A stretch of 35,166 nt of DNA from Gammaproteobacteria bacterium (GTDB taxonomy: Bacteria; Pseudomonadota; Gammaproteobacteria; Steroidobacterales; Steroidobacteraceae). The stretch's first letter is position 1. Each line of letters starts with the position of its first letter. The stretch is from assembly GCA_028870705.1 (NCBI GenBank), contig JAGWPD010000055.1:1-35166 (forward strand). Reading direction: 5' to 3'. Both the position numbers and the translations under genes were made by a program. Positions 7,388 to 14,933 of the stretch are shown piece by piece. Under the pieces are notes generated by a model that searched no databases, was not told where the DNA came from, and saw only the letters and a program-made list of their open reading frames with translations.

Positions 7388-9414
7388 TTGGCCTCGATCC
7401 AGTCCATCACCGCGCTGCGGTTCAGCGCGGCCTGCCTGAAGGTCACGAGGTGATTGTCTTTCACCACGTACAGCACGAACAGCGCGGTAGCGTTGCCGGA
7501 GACGGTGATCGTTCCCAGCCCCCGTCCGGTGGTCGAGTCGATCACGAAGTAGCCCGAGGCGTTGCTTGCGGAGAAGGTGCCGTTCGCGATACTGATCGCC
7601 GGCAGCAGCAGCATGGGCGCCACGTCCTCGGCATATTGCGTGCCGCTGATGTAGAAATTCGGCAGGGTCGAGGTGAACGGGCCGGACACCTGTGCCTCGA
7701 GCAGACCGGATCCGCCGGCGGTGCCACTGTGCTCGATCACGTAGCCGTTGGCAGGCCCGTCGAGATAGATGGTGAACTGGCGCGTCACGTTGCCGTTGAC
7801 GAAGCCAAGGGTGGTGCGGCCATCGGCCGCACGCACCGCGTAGGTCGCGCCGGTGATTGCCGTATTGAGCGACACGTTGGCCAGGTTGGCGCTGTCGAGT
7901 TGCAAATCAACCGTGCCATTCGTGGCGTTCGCGTTCGACAGGCGCCCGAGCTCGATCACGGTTTTCGGCGCCGCCACGGCCTGGGCGCCCCAAAGGCTCA
8001 GTATCCCCGGATTGGCGAGCGAGGCATTGCTGAACCCGCCGGAGGCCTGGCGCGTCAGATACCCGGCCAGGCGCGGCGCCTGGTCAGTCGTGACCAGCAG
8101 CAGCTTATCCTTGCTGACGACGTAATAGGCGAAATGGAAGGTCTGGTTGCCGCCTGCCGCGGTCGCCGTGAGCGTCAGCGTGCCGCGGCCGGTGTTGAGG
8201 TCGGGCGCGCCCAGGTTGCCGGCGAGCGCTGCGTCACTGAGCGGATTGCTGCCGTTGGAATCGGCGTGGCCGTCGACGACCAGGCCACCGACATCGAAAG
8301 TGACCGTGCCGGCGAGCGCCATGCGCACGCCATCGGCCTGCACGCCGAGCGTACCAAAGGCGAAACTCCCGGCCAGCGCCGCCTGGTTGAAATCGGCGGA
8401 CGTCTGCCTGAGGAAGAACCCGCTGCCCGACTGCGCGTCGCCCGCGTTCTGCAACTGGATGCGTCCGCCGCTGAGCGCGGTGGTCAACGCGAAATCATAT
8501 TCGGGCGAATTGCCGGTGCCGGTGAACTTGAGTGTGCCGTTGTTGGCAATGCGGTTGGTGCAGGTACCGGTCATCGATTCTGTCACCGGCGGCGTGCTGG
8601 CGCTGTAGTCGTGGTAGCCGGTCACCGTGCCGCTCGAGGTCACGTTGTAGCTGCCGGCGCTCACGGTCATCTCATTGTTCAGGAACCCCGTCGTCATGAA
8701 GGCGTACTGCCCATTGAGCAGGCAGGCCTCTGCCGGGTTGACCACGATCGTGATGCTGGCGGTCGCGACATTCGCCGGCGTATTGCTGTCGGTCACCTTG
8801 ACCTGGAAGGTGTAGGTACCGGCCGTGGTCGGTGTGCCGCTGAAACTGGTGATCGATGTGGTCGAGGTCGTGCTGAAGGTGATGCCGGGGGGCGGCTGCG
8901 CGCTGTTGGCCAGCGCCCAGGTGAAGGGGCCGAGGCCGCCGGCCACAGTGACGCCAGCACCATAGGCGACCCCGACGTTGGCGGGGAACAGCACGGGTGG
9001 TGTGATGACGGGCGTGCCCAGCACCACCATCGTCGCCGTCGACACCTGCGTCGTATCGTGGACCGAGGTGGCCGTGATGACCGGCGTGCTGACGCCAACC
9101 ACGCCGCTTGCGGGGGCAGTGTAGGTCACGGCCGTGGTGGTAGCGTTCGAGAGGGCGCCCACGCCGGTCAGCGTCCAGCTCACGCCCTGTTTGTTGGGAT
9201 CCGAGGCGACCGTGGCGGTGAGCACGAGCGAGCCGCCCGGCTGGAGCTGCGTCGAATTGGTCGAGCTGGTCAGCACGATGCCGGTCGTGGTGCCCACCGG
9301 CGTGGTGCCGACCGCGCGCGAGCTGCCGCTGCAGGCGGTCATCAGCAACACGAGGGTGGCGCCGGCACAGACGCTGGCGATGCGCCCGACGGGCGCGCGA
9401 ACGATAAAGCTCAA
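7384..9414 (-). CDS. Large secreted lipoprotein with Ig-like domains and beta-rich repeats
   Basis: About 676 residues. A hydrophobic signal (GRIASVCAGATLVLLMTAC) ends in a lipobox-like MTAC, then a Ser/Thr-rich linker. A bacterial Ig-like segment follows (IVLTSSTNSTQLQPGGSLVL region), then a putative-Ig (He_PIG type) domain with FSGTPTTAGTYTFQVKVTDS. The C-terminal two thirds repeat a beta-rich module about three times: G-R-G-T-hydrophobic, a short turn, then F-x-hYVV-x-D-x-L-hhhT. I place the start at TTG 9414: AGGAGA lies 6 bases before it, and its TTGA overlaps the stop of the upstream protease gene. An ATG at 9432 is in frame but has no ribosome site. Function unknown; probably an outer-membrane surface protein acting with the protease. 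Confidence 0.75.
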   Translation of the reverse strand: MSFIVRAPVGRIASVCAGATLVLLMTACSGSSRAVGTTPVGTTTGIVLTSSTNSTQLQPGGSLVLTATVASDPNKQGVSWTLTGVGALSNATTTAVTYTAPASGVVGVSTPVITATSVHDTTQVSTATMVVLGTPVITPPVLFPANVGVAYGAGVTVAGGLGPFTWALANSAQPPPGITFSTTSTTSITSFSGTPTTAGTYTFQVKVTDSNTPANVATASITIVVNPAEACLLNGQYAFMTTGFLNNEMTVSAGSYNVTSSGTVTGYHDYSASTPPVTESMTGTCTNRIANNGTLKFTGTGNSPEYDFALTTALSGGRIQLQNAGDAQSGSGFFLRQTSADFNQAALAGSFAFGTLGVQADGVRMALAGTVTFDVGGLVVDGHADSNGSNPLSDAALAGNLGAPDLNTGRGTLTLTATAAGGNQTFHFAYYVVSKDKLLLVTTDQAPRLAGYLTRQASGGFSNASLANPGILSLWGAQAVAAPKTVIELGRLSNANATNGTVDLQLDSANLANVSLNTAITGATYAVRAADGRTTLGFVNGNVTRQFTIYLDGPANGYVIEHSGTAGGSGLLEAQVSGPFTSTLPNFYISGTQYAEDVAPMLLLPAISIANGTFSASNASGYFVIDSTTGRGLGTITVSGNATALFVLYVVKDNHLVTFRQAALNRSAVMDWIEAN

Positions 9415-11567
9415 ATCGACTCTCCTGGGCATCGTGGGGAACGGCTCTCAGGCCGTGGCCAGCCGCGTAGCATAACGGGATACGCCCCCTGGCGTCGCCG
9501 CGACCGGATGGCGGCGGCCCCGGCCAGCACCAGCAGCCCCATTGGATCCAGGGCGCCGCCGCCGCCGCCCGCGCTCAACGCGACCGAATTGATGGTCTTG
9601 CTCGCCGTATCCTGGTGGCCGGCGCTGTCGGTGACCGTCAGCGTCACCGTGACCGGGCGCAGCGCCGGGAACACCAGCGTCGCCTTCGCGCTGGAGGCGT
9701 TGGCAATCGACACGTCGGGATTGGCCGTCCACTGGTAGCTGGCGATCGAAAGGTTCTTGGCCGCCGAGCTCGCGCTGCCATCGAGCGTGATGTTCTGACC
9801 GACGCTGGCTTTGTCGGTCGAAGTGGTGAAGCTGGCGAGCGGATAGAGCGAGTGGGCCAGCGCCGCGGTGGCATTGAGCATGCCGGCACCACAGGTCGCG
9901 GCGGTGCAGGTGCATTCCTTGTCCTGCACGTCGGTGTACGCGCCGGTCGAATCGGTCGTCAGCGCGGCCACATGGCAGGTGCCGCCGTCGGGCGCAGTCG
10001 CCGGTACCGGGAAGGGCGTGGCCGAGGCCGCCAGTCGCGCGATGAGCTGCGCGGCGCTCATGTTCGGGTTCGCCTCGATCATCATCGCGGCCACCCCTGA
10101 GACGATCGGTGCGGCAAAGCTCGTGCCAGCCGTGCCCTCGTTGAGCAGGTTGCCGGCATAGCCCGAGGCCATCTGCGCGTAAGTGTAGAAGGCGTGGGTA
10201 GGGTCGGTGTCTGGTGTCGTCAAGCCGTCATTGCTGGTGGTTTCAATCGAGTACACGCAGGGCAAGGCGTATGGGTGATAGACGTCGAGGTTGACGCAGT
10301 TGCCGGCGGGTGCGGCAATGGTGATCGCCGCCGCGGCGCTGCTGACATTGCTGTAGCCCACCTTGGTGCCCGCGTGGCGGATGCCCGCCACCGCGACCAC
10401 GCCCGAGCAGTTGGCGGGCGCCAGCACCGGCCCGCCATCGTTCCCGGCGGCCGCTACGATGAGGTGTCCATTCTGCGTGATGGTGGTCACCGCGTCCTGC
10501 TCGGTCTGGGTGCAGGCGCCGGTGCCGCCGAGGCTCAGGTTCAGCACCTGCGCGGGATAGGTGTTGGTCGGCACCACGCTGGTTGTGGTGGTCGTCAGGC
10601 CCGCGGCCCAGTACATGCCGGAGACGATGTCCGACATGTAGCCCTTGCACTTGCCGAGCACGCGCACCGGCAGGATGTAGGCGCCCGGAGCGACGCCGGC
10701 CACGCCAATGCCATTGTTGGTGATCGCCGCGGCGATGCCTGCGACGCGCGTGCCGTGCCAGTCGCTAGGCACCATCTGGTCATGGTTCGGCCCCAGGCCC
10801 TGGCGGGGGCACAGCCCGCCGGTGGCGACATCCTGCGTGGTGAGCCAGTTGCCGGGGTCGCTCGCGTCCGCGTCCCAGCCGTCACCGTCATTGGCGACGA
10901 TGTAGGTGTTGCCGGTCGCGTTGCTGGTGCAATTGGTGCCCGAGTCGTTGCAGATGAAATCGCGGCCGGGCAGCAGCTTGCCGCCGGTGCCGTACAGGCC
11001 CAGGTCCGGATGTTTGTAGTCGACGCCGCTGTCGAGCACCGCGATGATGTAGGGCGCGCCGGTGGCGGTGTTCCACGCCGTGGTTGCGCCGATCGCGGCC
11101 GGCACATCCGGCGTCGGGTCCTTGAGGTACCACTGGCCCAGCCACTGGCCGTTGGCATCGCTTCCCGCGTTGAAGCGCGGATCATTCGGATCGCCGAGCG
11201 CATAGCGCACCGCATCCGGCTCGGCGTATTTCACCGCAAGATCGGCGCCGAGCCGCGCCACCACATGCCGCAACGCCGAGCCCGCCAGCGGCGCATCGAG
11301 CTGCACCACATCGAGCCGGTCGCGGATCTCGCGCACGGCCTGCAGGTGGATGCCGGTCGATTGGCTGAGCCGGGCGGCGCGATCCGCGCTGCCGGGAATC
11401 TGGATGGCCGCCACGCCGCTGTCGCGCCAGCGCACGATGATGCGATCGGTGGGCGCTTCGCCGCTGGGGTAGCCGCGCCAGGGGGCACAGTTCGCTGGCA
11501 GGCCGATGCCGCCCAGGGCGCACAGCGCCCCGGCCAGGAGCACCCGATGCAGCCTGCGGTAAGACAT
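9411..11567 (-). CDS. Secreted S8 family (subtilisin-like) serine peptidase with PKD domain and Gly-rich C-terminal anchor
   Basis: 718 residues. Signal peptide (RVLLAGALCALGGIGLPANC), then a propeptide-like region to about residue 125. The catalytic domain has the full triad: Asp179 (IIAVLDSGVDYKHPDLG), His271 (DWHGTRVAGIAAA) and Ser483 (GTAGTSFAAPIVSGVAA), with the oxyanion Asn near 376 (AAAGNDGG). A PKD-like domain follows at about 595-680 (ITLDGSASS to VTLTVTDSAGHQD). Then comes GGGGGALDP, a hydrophobic stretch and RSRRR, resembling GlyGly-CTERM sorting tails. Twenty-six more residues follow the basic cluster, which is unusual. Many paired Cys suggest disulfides. The start is ATG 11567, with AGGGG 7 bases upstream; a TTG at 11570 is less likely. 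It is translationally coupled to the lipoprotein and divergent from the Tad-like locus. Confidence 0.93.
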   Translation of the reverse strand: MSYRRLHRVLLAGALCALGGIGLPANCAPWRGYPSGEAPTDRIIVRWRDSGVAAIQIPGSADRAARLSQSTGIHLQAVREIRDRLDVVQLDAPLAGSALRHVVARLGADLAVKYAEPDAVRYALGDPNDPRFNAGSDANGQWLGQWYLKDPTPDVPAAIGATTAWNTATGAPYIIAVLDSGVDYKHPDLGLYGTGGKLLPGRDFICNDSGTNCTSNATGNTYIVANDGDGWDADASDPGNWLTTQDVATGGLCPRQGLGPNHDQMVPSDWHGTRVAGIAAAITNNGIGVAGVAPGAYILPVRVLGKCKGYMSDIVSGMYWAAGLTTTTTSVVPTNTYPAQVLNLSLGGTGACTQTEQDAVTTITQNGHLIVAAAGNDGGPVLAPANCSGVVAVAGIRHAGTKVGYSNVSSAAAAITIAAPAGNCVNLDVYHPYALPCVYSIETTSNDGLTTPDTDPTHAFYTYAQMASGYAGNLLNEGTAGTSFAAPIVSGVAAMMIEANPNMSAAQLIARLAASATPFPVPATAPDGGTCHVAALTTDSTGAYTDVQDKECTCTAATCGAGMLNATAALAHSLYPLASFTTSTDKASVGQNITLDGSASSAAKNLSIASYQWTANPDVSIANASSAKATLVFPALRPVTVTLTVTDSAGHQDTASKTINSVALSAGGGGGALDPMGLLVLAGAAAIRSRRRQGAYPVMLRGWPRPESRSPRCPGESI
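9421..9426 (-). promoter_or_regulatory. Ribosome binding site deciding a TTG start
   Basis: On the minus strand AGGAGA stands 6 bases before TTG 9414-9412, inside the last codons of the protease gene. The TTG overlaps the protease TGA as TTGA. The competing ATG at 9432 lies upstream of this ribosome site and has only CCGTTCCCCACG before it. This supports the TTG start and translational coupling. Confidence 0.6.
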
Positions 11568-11788
11568 CAACTGACCCCTGCGGACCCCACTCTAAGAGCG
11601 CACGTTAGCCTGTTAGTTCCGCCGCGGGCAAGCCGGCGGGGCATTTGCGGTCCAGCCGGACTCAATCGCCTGCTTGCCACGACGACGCGTGCGCATAACG
11701 GGCCGATCGCGCGGCAATAACCGCATGACCGCGCAGCGCGCTGCGACTTGAATGGCGCCTCGTCCCAACCACTGCCACGAGGTGAACC
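11568..11788. other. Divergent intergenic region between the protease module and the Tad-like operon
   Basis: About 220 bases with no convincing gene. It must hold the promoters of both divergent units, but I see no strong sigma70 or sigma54 pair; the best minus-strand -10 is TTAGAG near 11592-11597, without a matching -35. A GTTAG-CCT-GTTAG direct repeat lies at about 11604-11616, and a perfect 14-base palindrome at 11732-11745. GAGGTG at 11779-11784 is the ribosome site of the first pilin-like gene. Confidence 0.4.
11732..11745. repeat. Perfect 14-base palindrome upstream of the Tad-like operon
   Basis: The sequence cgcagcgcgctgcg is its own reverse complement and lies about 44 bases before the first pilin-like gene. 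It may be a regulator site or a leader hairpin. At this GC content a chance occurrence cannot be excluded. Confidence 0.35.
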
Positions 11789-12043
11789 ATGAGGCACGAG
11801 CAGCCGATGCGCGGTCAGGGCATGACCGAGTACATCATCATCGTGGCGCTGATCGCCGTCGCGGCCATCGGAGTCTACACGGCGTTCGGCAAGACGGTGC
11901 GCGGGCAGATGGCCGTGACCGCGCAGGCGCTGGCCGGCAAGAGCGCCAGCACCGCACGCACCGTATCCAACACGGCGGCCGACGAGGCCCAGGCGCAGGC
12001 CCAGCGCGACCTCAAGCTGGATAACTATGACCAGCCGCGCTAG
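11789..12043 (+). CDS. Flp/TadE-type pilin-like protein
   Basis: 84 residues. The prepilin-peptidase site is of the Flp type: Gly at -1, Glu at +5 and Tyr at +6 in G|QGMTEYIIIVALIAVAAIG, followed at once by the hydrophobic helix that packs in pilus fibres. The mature part is small and Ala/Gln-rich, ending in a charged tail. It would be cleaved at the inner membrane and polymerised, or act as a fibre base or minor pilin. ATG 11789 has GAGGTG 4 bases upstream. It opens a run of tightly overlapping tad-like genes, and the next gene starts 17 bases before its stop. No prepilin peptidase (TadV) gene is in this window. Confidence 0.85.
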   Translation: MRHEQPMRGQGMTEYIIIVALIAVAAIGVYTAFGKTVRGQMAVTAQALAGKSASTARTVSNTAADEAQAQAQRDLKLDNYDQPR

Positions 12044-13370
12044 TGCGCGCTTGGTCGGCAGGCCACGGCGCGAAGGCGGGCAGGTGCTGGCACTGCTGCT
12101 GCTTCTGCTGGCGGCGCTGCTCGGGAGCCTGCTGTTCGTGTTCAATTCCGGACAGATCGTGGCGGCGAAGCTCCGCCTGGTCGGTGCTGCCGACGCGGCG
12201 GCGTACAGCGCCGCGCAGGCGCAGGCCCGCGCGCTCAATTTCCAGGCCTACATGAATCGCGCCGTCGTGGCCAACGAAGTGGCCATAGCTCAATGGGTTT
12301 CGCTGCGCTCGTGGTCGGGCTACATGAAGCAGGTCCTCGACGCAGCGGGCACGGTCGGCGCGCTGGTGCCGCCACTTGCCGCACCCATGCAGTCGCTCGC
12401 GCACAGCTGGGATTCGATCGACCGCGGACTGCAGCGCGCACTGCCGCCCCTCGAAGCGGCCGCAAGTGCATGGAACGTCGAGGTGCTGTCCCGGGCCGGG
12501 TCCGTGGCCGACGCACAGGGTGTTGCCGTGGCCGACAGCCTCGCGCAGCAGGTCGCCCTCGAGAACCTGCCGGAGCTGGGCTCGGACGGATTCGGCCGCG
12601 AGTTCAGCGCCGGCAATGCACTGCAGTGGCGCAATTTCACGGCCACGTACGGCCGCAATGGTGACGGGCGGGCGCGGTTGCGCGAAGTGGTCATGGATTC
12701 GCGCGACGGCTTCACCCGCGAGCGCGGCTGGACCCTTGGTTTGCCGCCGCTGCTCGCCCTGCGCAAGCGGGGCGGCACCGACCTCATCGGTTACGAATCA
12801 TGGCGCGGCATGGATACGCTGGCGCTGCGCGTAGCAGCGCTGTTTGGCACACGCGAGCAACCGCTAGCCTGGCAGGCCGCTGAAGATCGGCGTTCGGTAG
12901 CGCCCGGCCGGGGCGTGCACGGCGGCAGTTACCGCGACAATCCACGCAGTTCCTCCTACGCTGCGCGTGCCATCACGGTACGTACGGGATACCGCGGCCT
13001 GCCAGCGTACCGGGACGTGCGCCTGACTAGGCGCCAGGATCAACCATCATTGCGCTATGAGCTGGAGCTGCACCAGGCCGCCGGAACCATCGCGACCAGC
13101 GACTTGGTCTTGAATGGCGCGGCGACCGTGCTGCCCAATGAGGAAGTAAAGGTCGCGCTGCCCGCCTACCACTCGGGGCGTGTGTACGCCTTGTCCGCGG
13201 CGCAAGTCGCCTTCCAGCGGCCGGTCGGTCGCTCGGACCGCAGGCGGGAATTGGCGAGCCTGTTCAATCCCTACTGGCAGGCCCGTCTGGCGCCGGTGAG
13301 TCGCGCGCAGCGCATGCTGGCCGCCGCCGCGCATGGCGGCAGTGGCGATCCATACCTGGGGCTGCCATGA
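12027..13370 (+). CDS. TadG-like pilus assembly protein
   Basis: 447 residues. A basic N terminus and one long membrane helix (GGQVLALLLLLLAALLGSLLFVF) are followed by the segment typical of TadE/TadG-like proteins (NSGQIVAAKLRLVGAADAAAYSAAQAQARALNFQAYMNRA), then a long periplasmic domain with no recognised fold. Unlike its neighbours it has no Glu at +5 after the Gly, so it is probably a membrane-anchored assembly or minor structural component rather than a processed pilin. The ATG lies inside the end of the first pilin gene, and the stop shares ATGA with the next gene, consistent with co-translation. Confidence 0.8.
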   Translation: MTSRASARLVGRPRREGGQVLALLLLLLAALLGSLLFVFNSGQIVAAKLRLVGAADAAAYSAAQAQARALNFQAYMNRAVVANEVAIAQWVSLRSWSGYMKQVLDAAGTVGALVPPLAAPMQSLAHSWDSIDRGLQRALPPLEAAASAWNVEVLSRAGSVADAQGVAVADSLAQQVALENLPELGSDGFGREFSAGNALQWRNFTATYGRNGDGRARLREVVMDSRDGFTRERGWTLGLPPLLALRKRGGTDLIGYESWRGMDTLALRVAALFGTREQPLAWQAAEDRRSVAPGRGVHGGSYRDNPRSSSYAARAITVRTGYRGLPAYRDVRLTRRQDQPSLRYELELHQAAGTIATSDLVLNGAATVLPNEEVKVALPAYHSGRVYALSAAQVAFQRPVGRSDRRRELASLFNPYWQARLAPVSRAQRMLAAAAHGGSGDPYLGLP

Positions 13371-14086
13371 GCTGCCGTGGCCAGGCAATGGTGGAATTTG
13401 CCGTCGCCGCAGGCGTGCTGGCGACACTCCTGGTCGGCATGCCCGTGATCTGCCGCTACCACGAACTCCAGGCCGCCGCCATTGTGGGTGCGCGCAGGGC
13501 GGCCTTCGAGAACTCATGGCAGCCGGCCGGGACCAGGCGCGGCGGGGTCGGGCTGATCCGGCGGGACCTGTTCCCGACGACCGGCGACTCCGGCCAGATC
13601 CTGGCCTCGCACATTGATGCCAGCGAATCGCAGGAGCAGCCGCGTGGCTTGGCCGGACAGGCCGAGCGTGGCCTGTTGGCACCGTTCAATGCAGCCGCGT
13701 TCGTGCAGCCCGGGTTCGACTTGCGCGCTCCGGTGCTGAATCGCAGCGATTTCGCAGTTGCTTTGTCGCGTCCGAACCCAATGCCGCAACCTTTCGATGG
13801 AATTTCGCTCGCGCTGCAGGAGCGCTATGCGCTCATGGGGGAGGACTGGGCCAGCTCCGGGCCTGGCCAGGTTGCAGCCCGGTCCGGGGGCCTGGTCATC
13901 ACGCGTGCATTCAGTCCAAACTCCGCGCTCATCGGCCTCGGAACCCGGCTGCTGTCGATCGTCGAGCCGGCCTTCCGCGAGTTCTGCCCCGGCCAGGTCG
14001 ATCCCGAACGGGTTCCCGCAGACCGCCTTGGCCAGGGCATGGATCACGACAGCGCATCGATTGGCAGCTGGTCGCCGGCATGCTGA
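13367..14086 (+). CDS. TadE-like pseudopilin
   Basis: 239 residues. The N terminus MSCRGQAMVEFAVAAGVL shows the TadE-type processing site (G|QAMVEF, with Glu +5 and Phe +6) followed by a single hydrophobic helix, then the RYHELQAAAIVGARRAAFE stretch normal for TadE proteins. A periplasmic domain of about 190 residues follows that I cannot assign. It starts at an ATGA overlap with the TadG-like gene, and its last codons overlap the next gene by 7 bases. The expected role is a minor pilin or pseudopilin in Tad pilus assembly. Confidence 0.78.
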   Translation: MSCRGQAMVEFAVAAGVLATLLVGMPVICRYHELQAAAIVGARRAAFENSWQPAGTRRGGVGLIRRDLFPTTGDSGQILASHIDASESQEQPRGLAGQAERGLLAPFNAAAFVQPGFDLRAPVLNRSDFAVALSRPNPMPQPFDGISLALQERYALMGEDWASSGPGQVAARSGGLVITRAFSPNSALIGLGTRLLSIVEPAFREFCPGQVDPERVPADRLGQGMDHDSASIGSWSPAC

Positions 14087-14736
14087 GGCTTCTGCCGTGG
14101 TTGGTGGTACTGGCGCCGGCGGTCGTACGTGGCACGGAACTGCCGGCCACTTTCCGCGCGATTCCGGGCGTCGCGCAGCTGCAGATCAACGGATTGCAGG
14201 TCCGCGCGCGCATGATTGCCTCCAGCCTCGCGCCGGCGGGCGCCTGCGCGCAGCTTGCAAAGCATTGGGGTGCTGGTGCGAATGCCGGTTGGACCGCGCG
14301 TTGCCAGCGTGTTGGCCGATGGTTGTTGGTGTCGCATCCGGTAGGTCGTTTCGTCGAGGCCGCGCAACTGGAGGCGGATGCCGACGGCAGCATCGGCTTT
14401 CTGTCCGCGGTCGATCCGTTCGCGGCACATGCGTCCGGCGCACATCCACGCTTGCCACTGCCCGCAGGCGCGAGGCTCGTAAACACCGTGCGCTCCGATC
14501 TGGATCGCGATTCGGTGTTCCAGTTCACGATCGAGTTGCCCTGGACGCCGGCGGTCTCGCTCGCACGGTTGCGCGGGCTCGCGCGCAAATCAGGTTGGGT
14601 CGCGGCGGCCGCCCCCGCGAGCGATGTCGTCGATTTCCAGCGTGGTGACATCGCGGCGCGCGCCATCGGTCTAGGCAGCGCGCGGGGCTGCTCCCTGTTG
14701 TTGATCGAGCACCGGCCGGCAGGTCATGCGCCATGA
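14080..14736 (+). CDS. Secreted protein of unknown function in the Tad-like operon
   Basis: 218 residues. The N-terminal hydrophobic segment MLRLLPWLVVLAPAVVRG looks like a Sec signal peptide; the mature protein would begin near TELPATFRAIPG and be periplasmic. It contains three Cys in the mature part (ACAQLAKHW, RCQRVGRW, GCSLLLIEH) and no motif that I recognise. Its position between a TadE-like gene (7-base overlap) and a mini-pilin (ATGA overlap) argues for a role in the same machine, possibly an assembly chaperone or an RcpB/TadD-like accessory factor replaced by an unrelated protein. That role is inference from context only. Confidence 0.75.
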   Translation: MLRLLPWLVVLAPAVVRGTELPATFRAIPGVAQLQINGLQVRARMIASSLAPAGACAQLAKHWGAGANAGWTARCQRVGRWLLVSHPVGRFVEAAQLEADADGSIGFLSAVDPFAAHASGAHPRLPLPAGARLVNTVRSDLDRDSVFQFTIELPWTPAVSLARLRGLARKSGWVAAAAPASDVVDFQRGDIAARAIGLGSARGCSLLLIEHRPAGHAP

Positions 14737-14909
14737 ACGGGCGTGACCGGCGGCGGGGACAGGCCATGACCGAATACCTGATCGGTCTGGTCACGGTCGT
14801 GCTTGCGCTGTTCGTGCCTTTGTTCGACGGGCGCTCGGTCGCTGGTGCCCTGGCGAACGCCGTGCGCGACGCCTACGCCACGTTCAGCTATCTGGTTTCG
14901 CTGCTTTAG
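14733..14909 (+). CDS. 58-residue Flp-like mini-pilin
   Basis: Small gene with 58 codons: ATG 14733 (ATGA overlap with the previous gene) to TAG 14907-14909. The N terminus MNGRDRRRGQAMTEYLIGLV has a basic leader and a Flp-type cleavage site G|QAMTEY (Gly -1, Glu +5, Tyr +6). A hydrophobic helix follows (LIGLVTVVLALFVPLF), then a short amphipathic tail (ANAVRDAYATFSYLVSLL). Mature length would be about 49 residues, close to that of real Flp pilins. It is the best candidate for the major fibre subunit, although Flp genes usually stand first in the operon. Confidence 0.78.
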   Translation: MNGRDRRRGQAMTEYLIGLVTVVLALFVPLFDGRSVAGALANAVRDAYATFSYLVSLL

Positions 14910-14933
14910 TCCATTGGACGAGGGAGCCCGCAC

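Noticed and set aside
7450-9738. A very long open frame (762 codons) on the plus strand
   Set aside because: It is antisense to the lipoprotein and protease genes, which have clear domains and catalytic motifs. Its translation is low-complexity Arg/Gly/His-rich text of the kind produced opposite GC-rich genes.
10194-11720. 508-codon open frame on the plus strand
   Set aside because: It lies opposite the S8 protease catalytic domain and shows no recognisable motif; a composition artefact.
11568-11788. A riboswitch or sigma54 promoter before the Tad-like operon
   Set aside because: I searched for a -24/-12 pair (TGGCAC...TTGC) and conserved riboswitch cores and found none.
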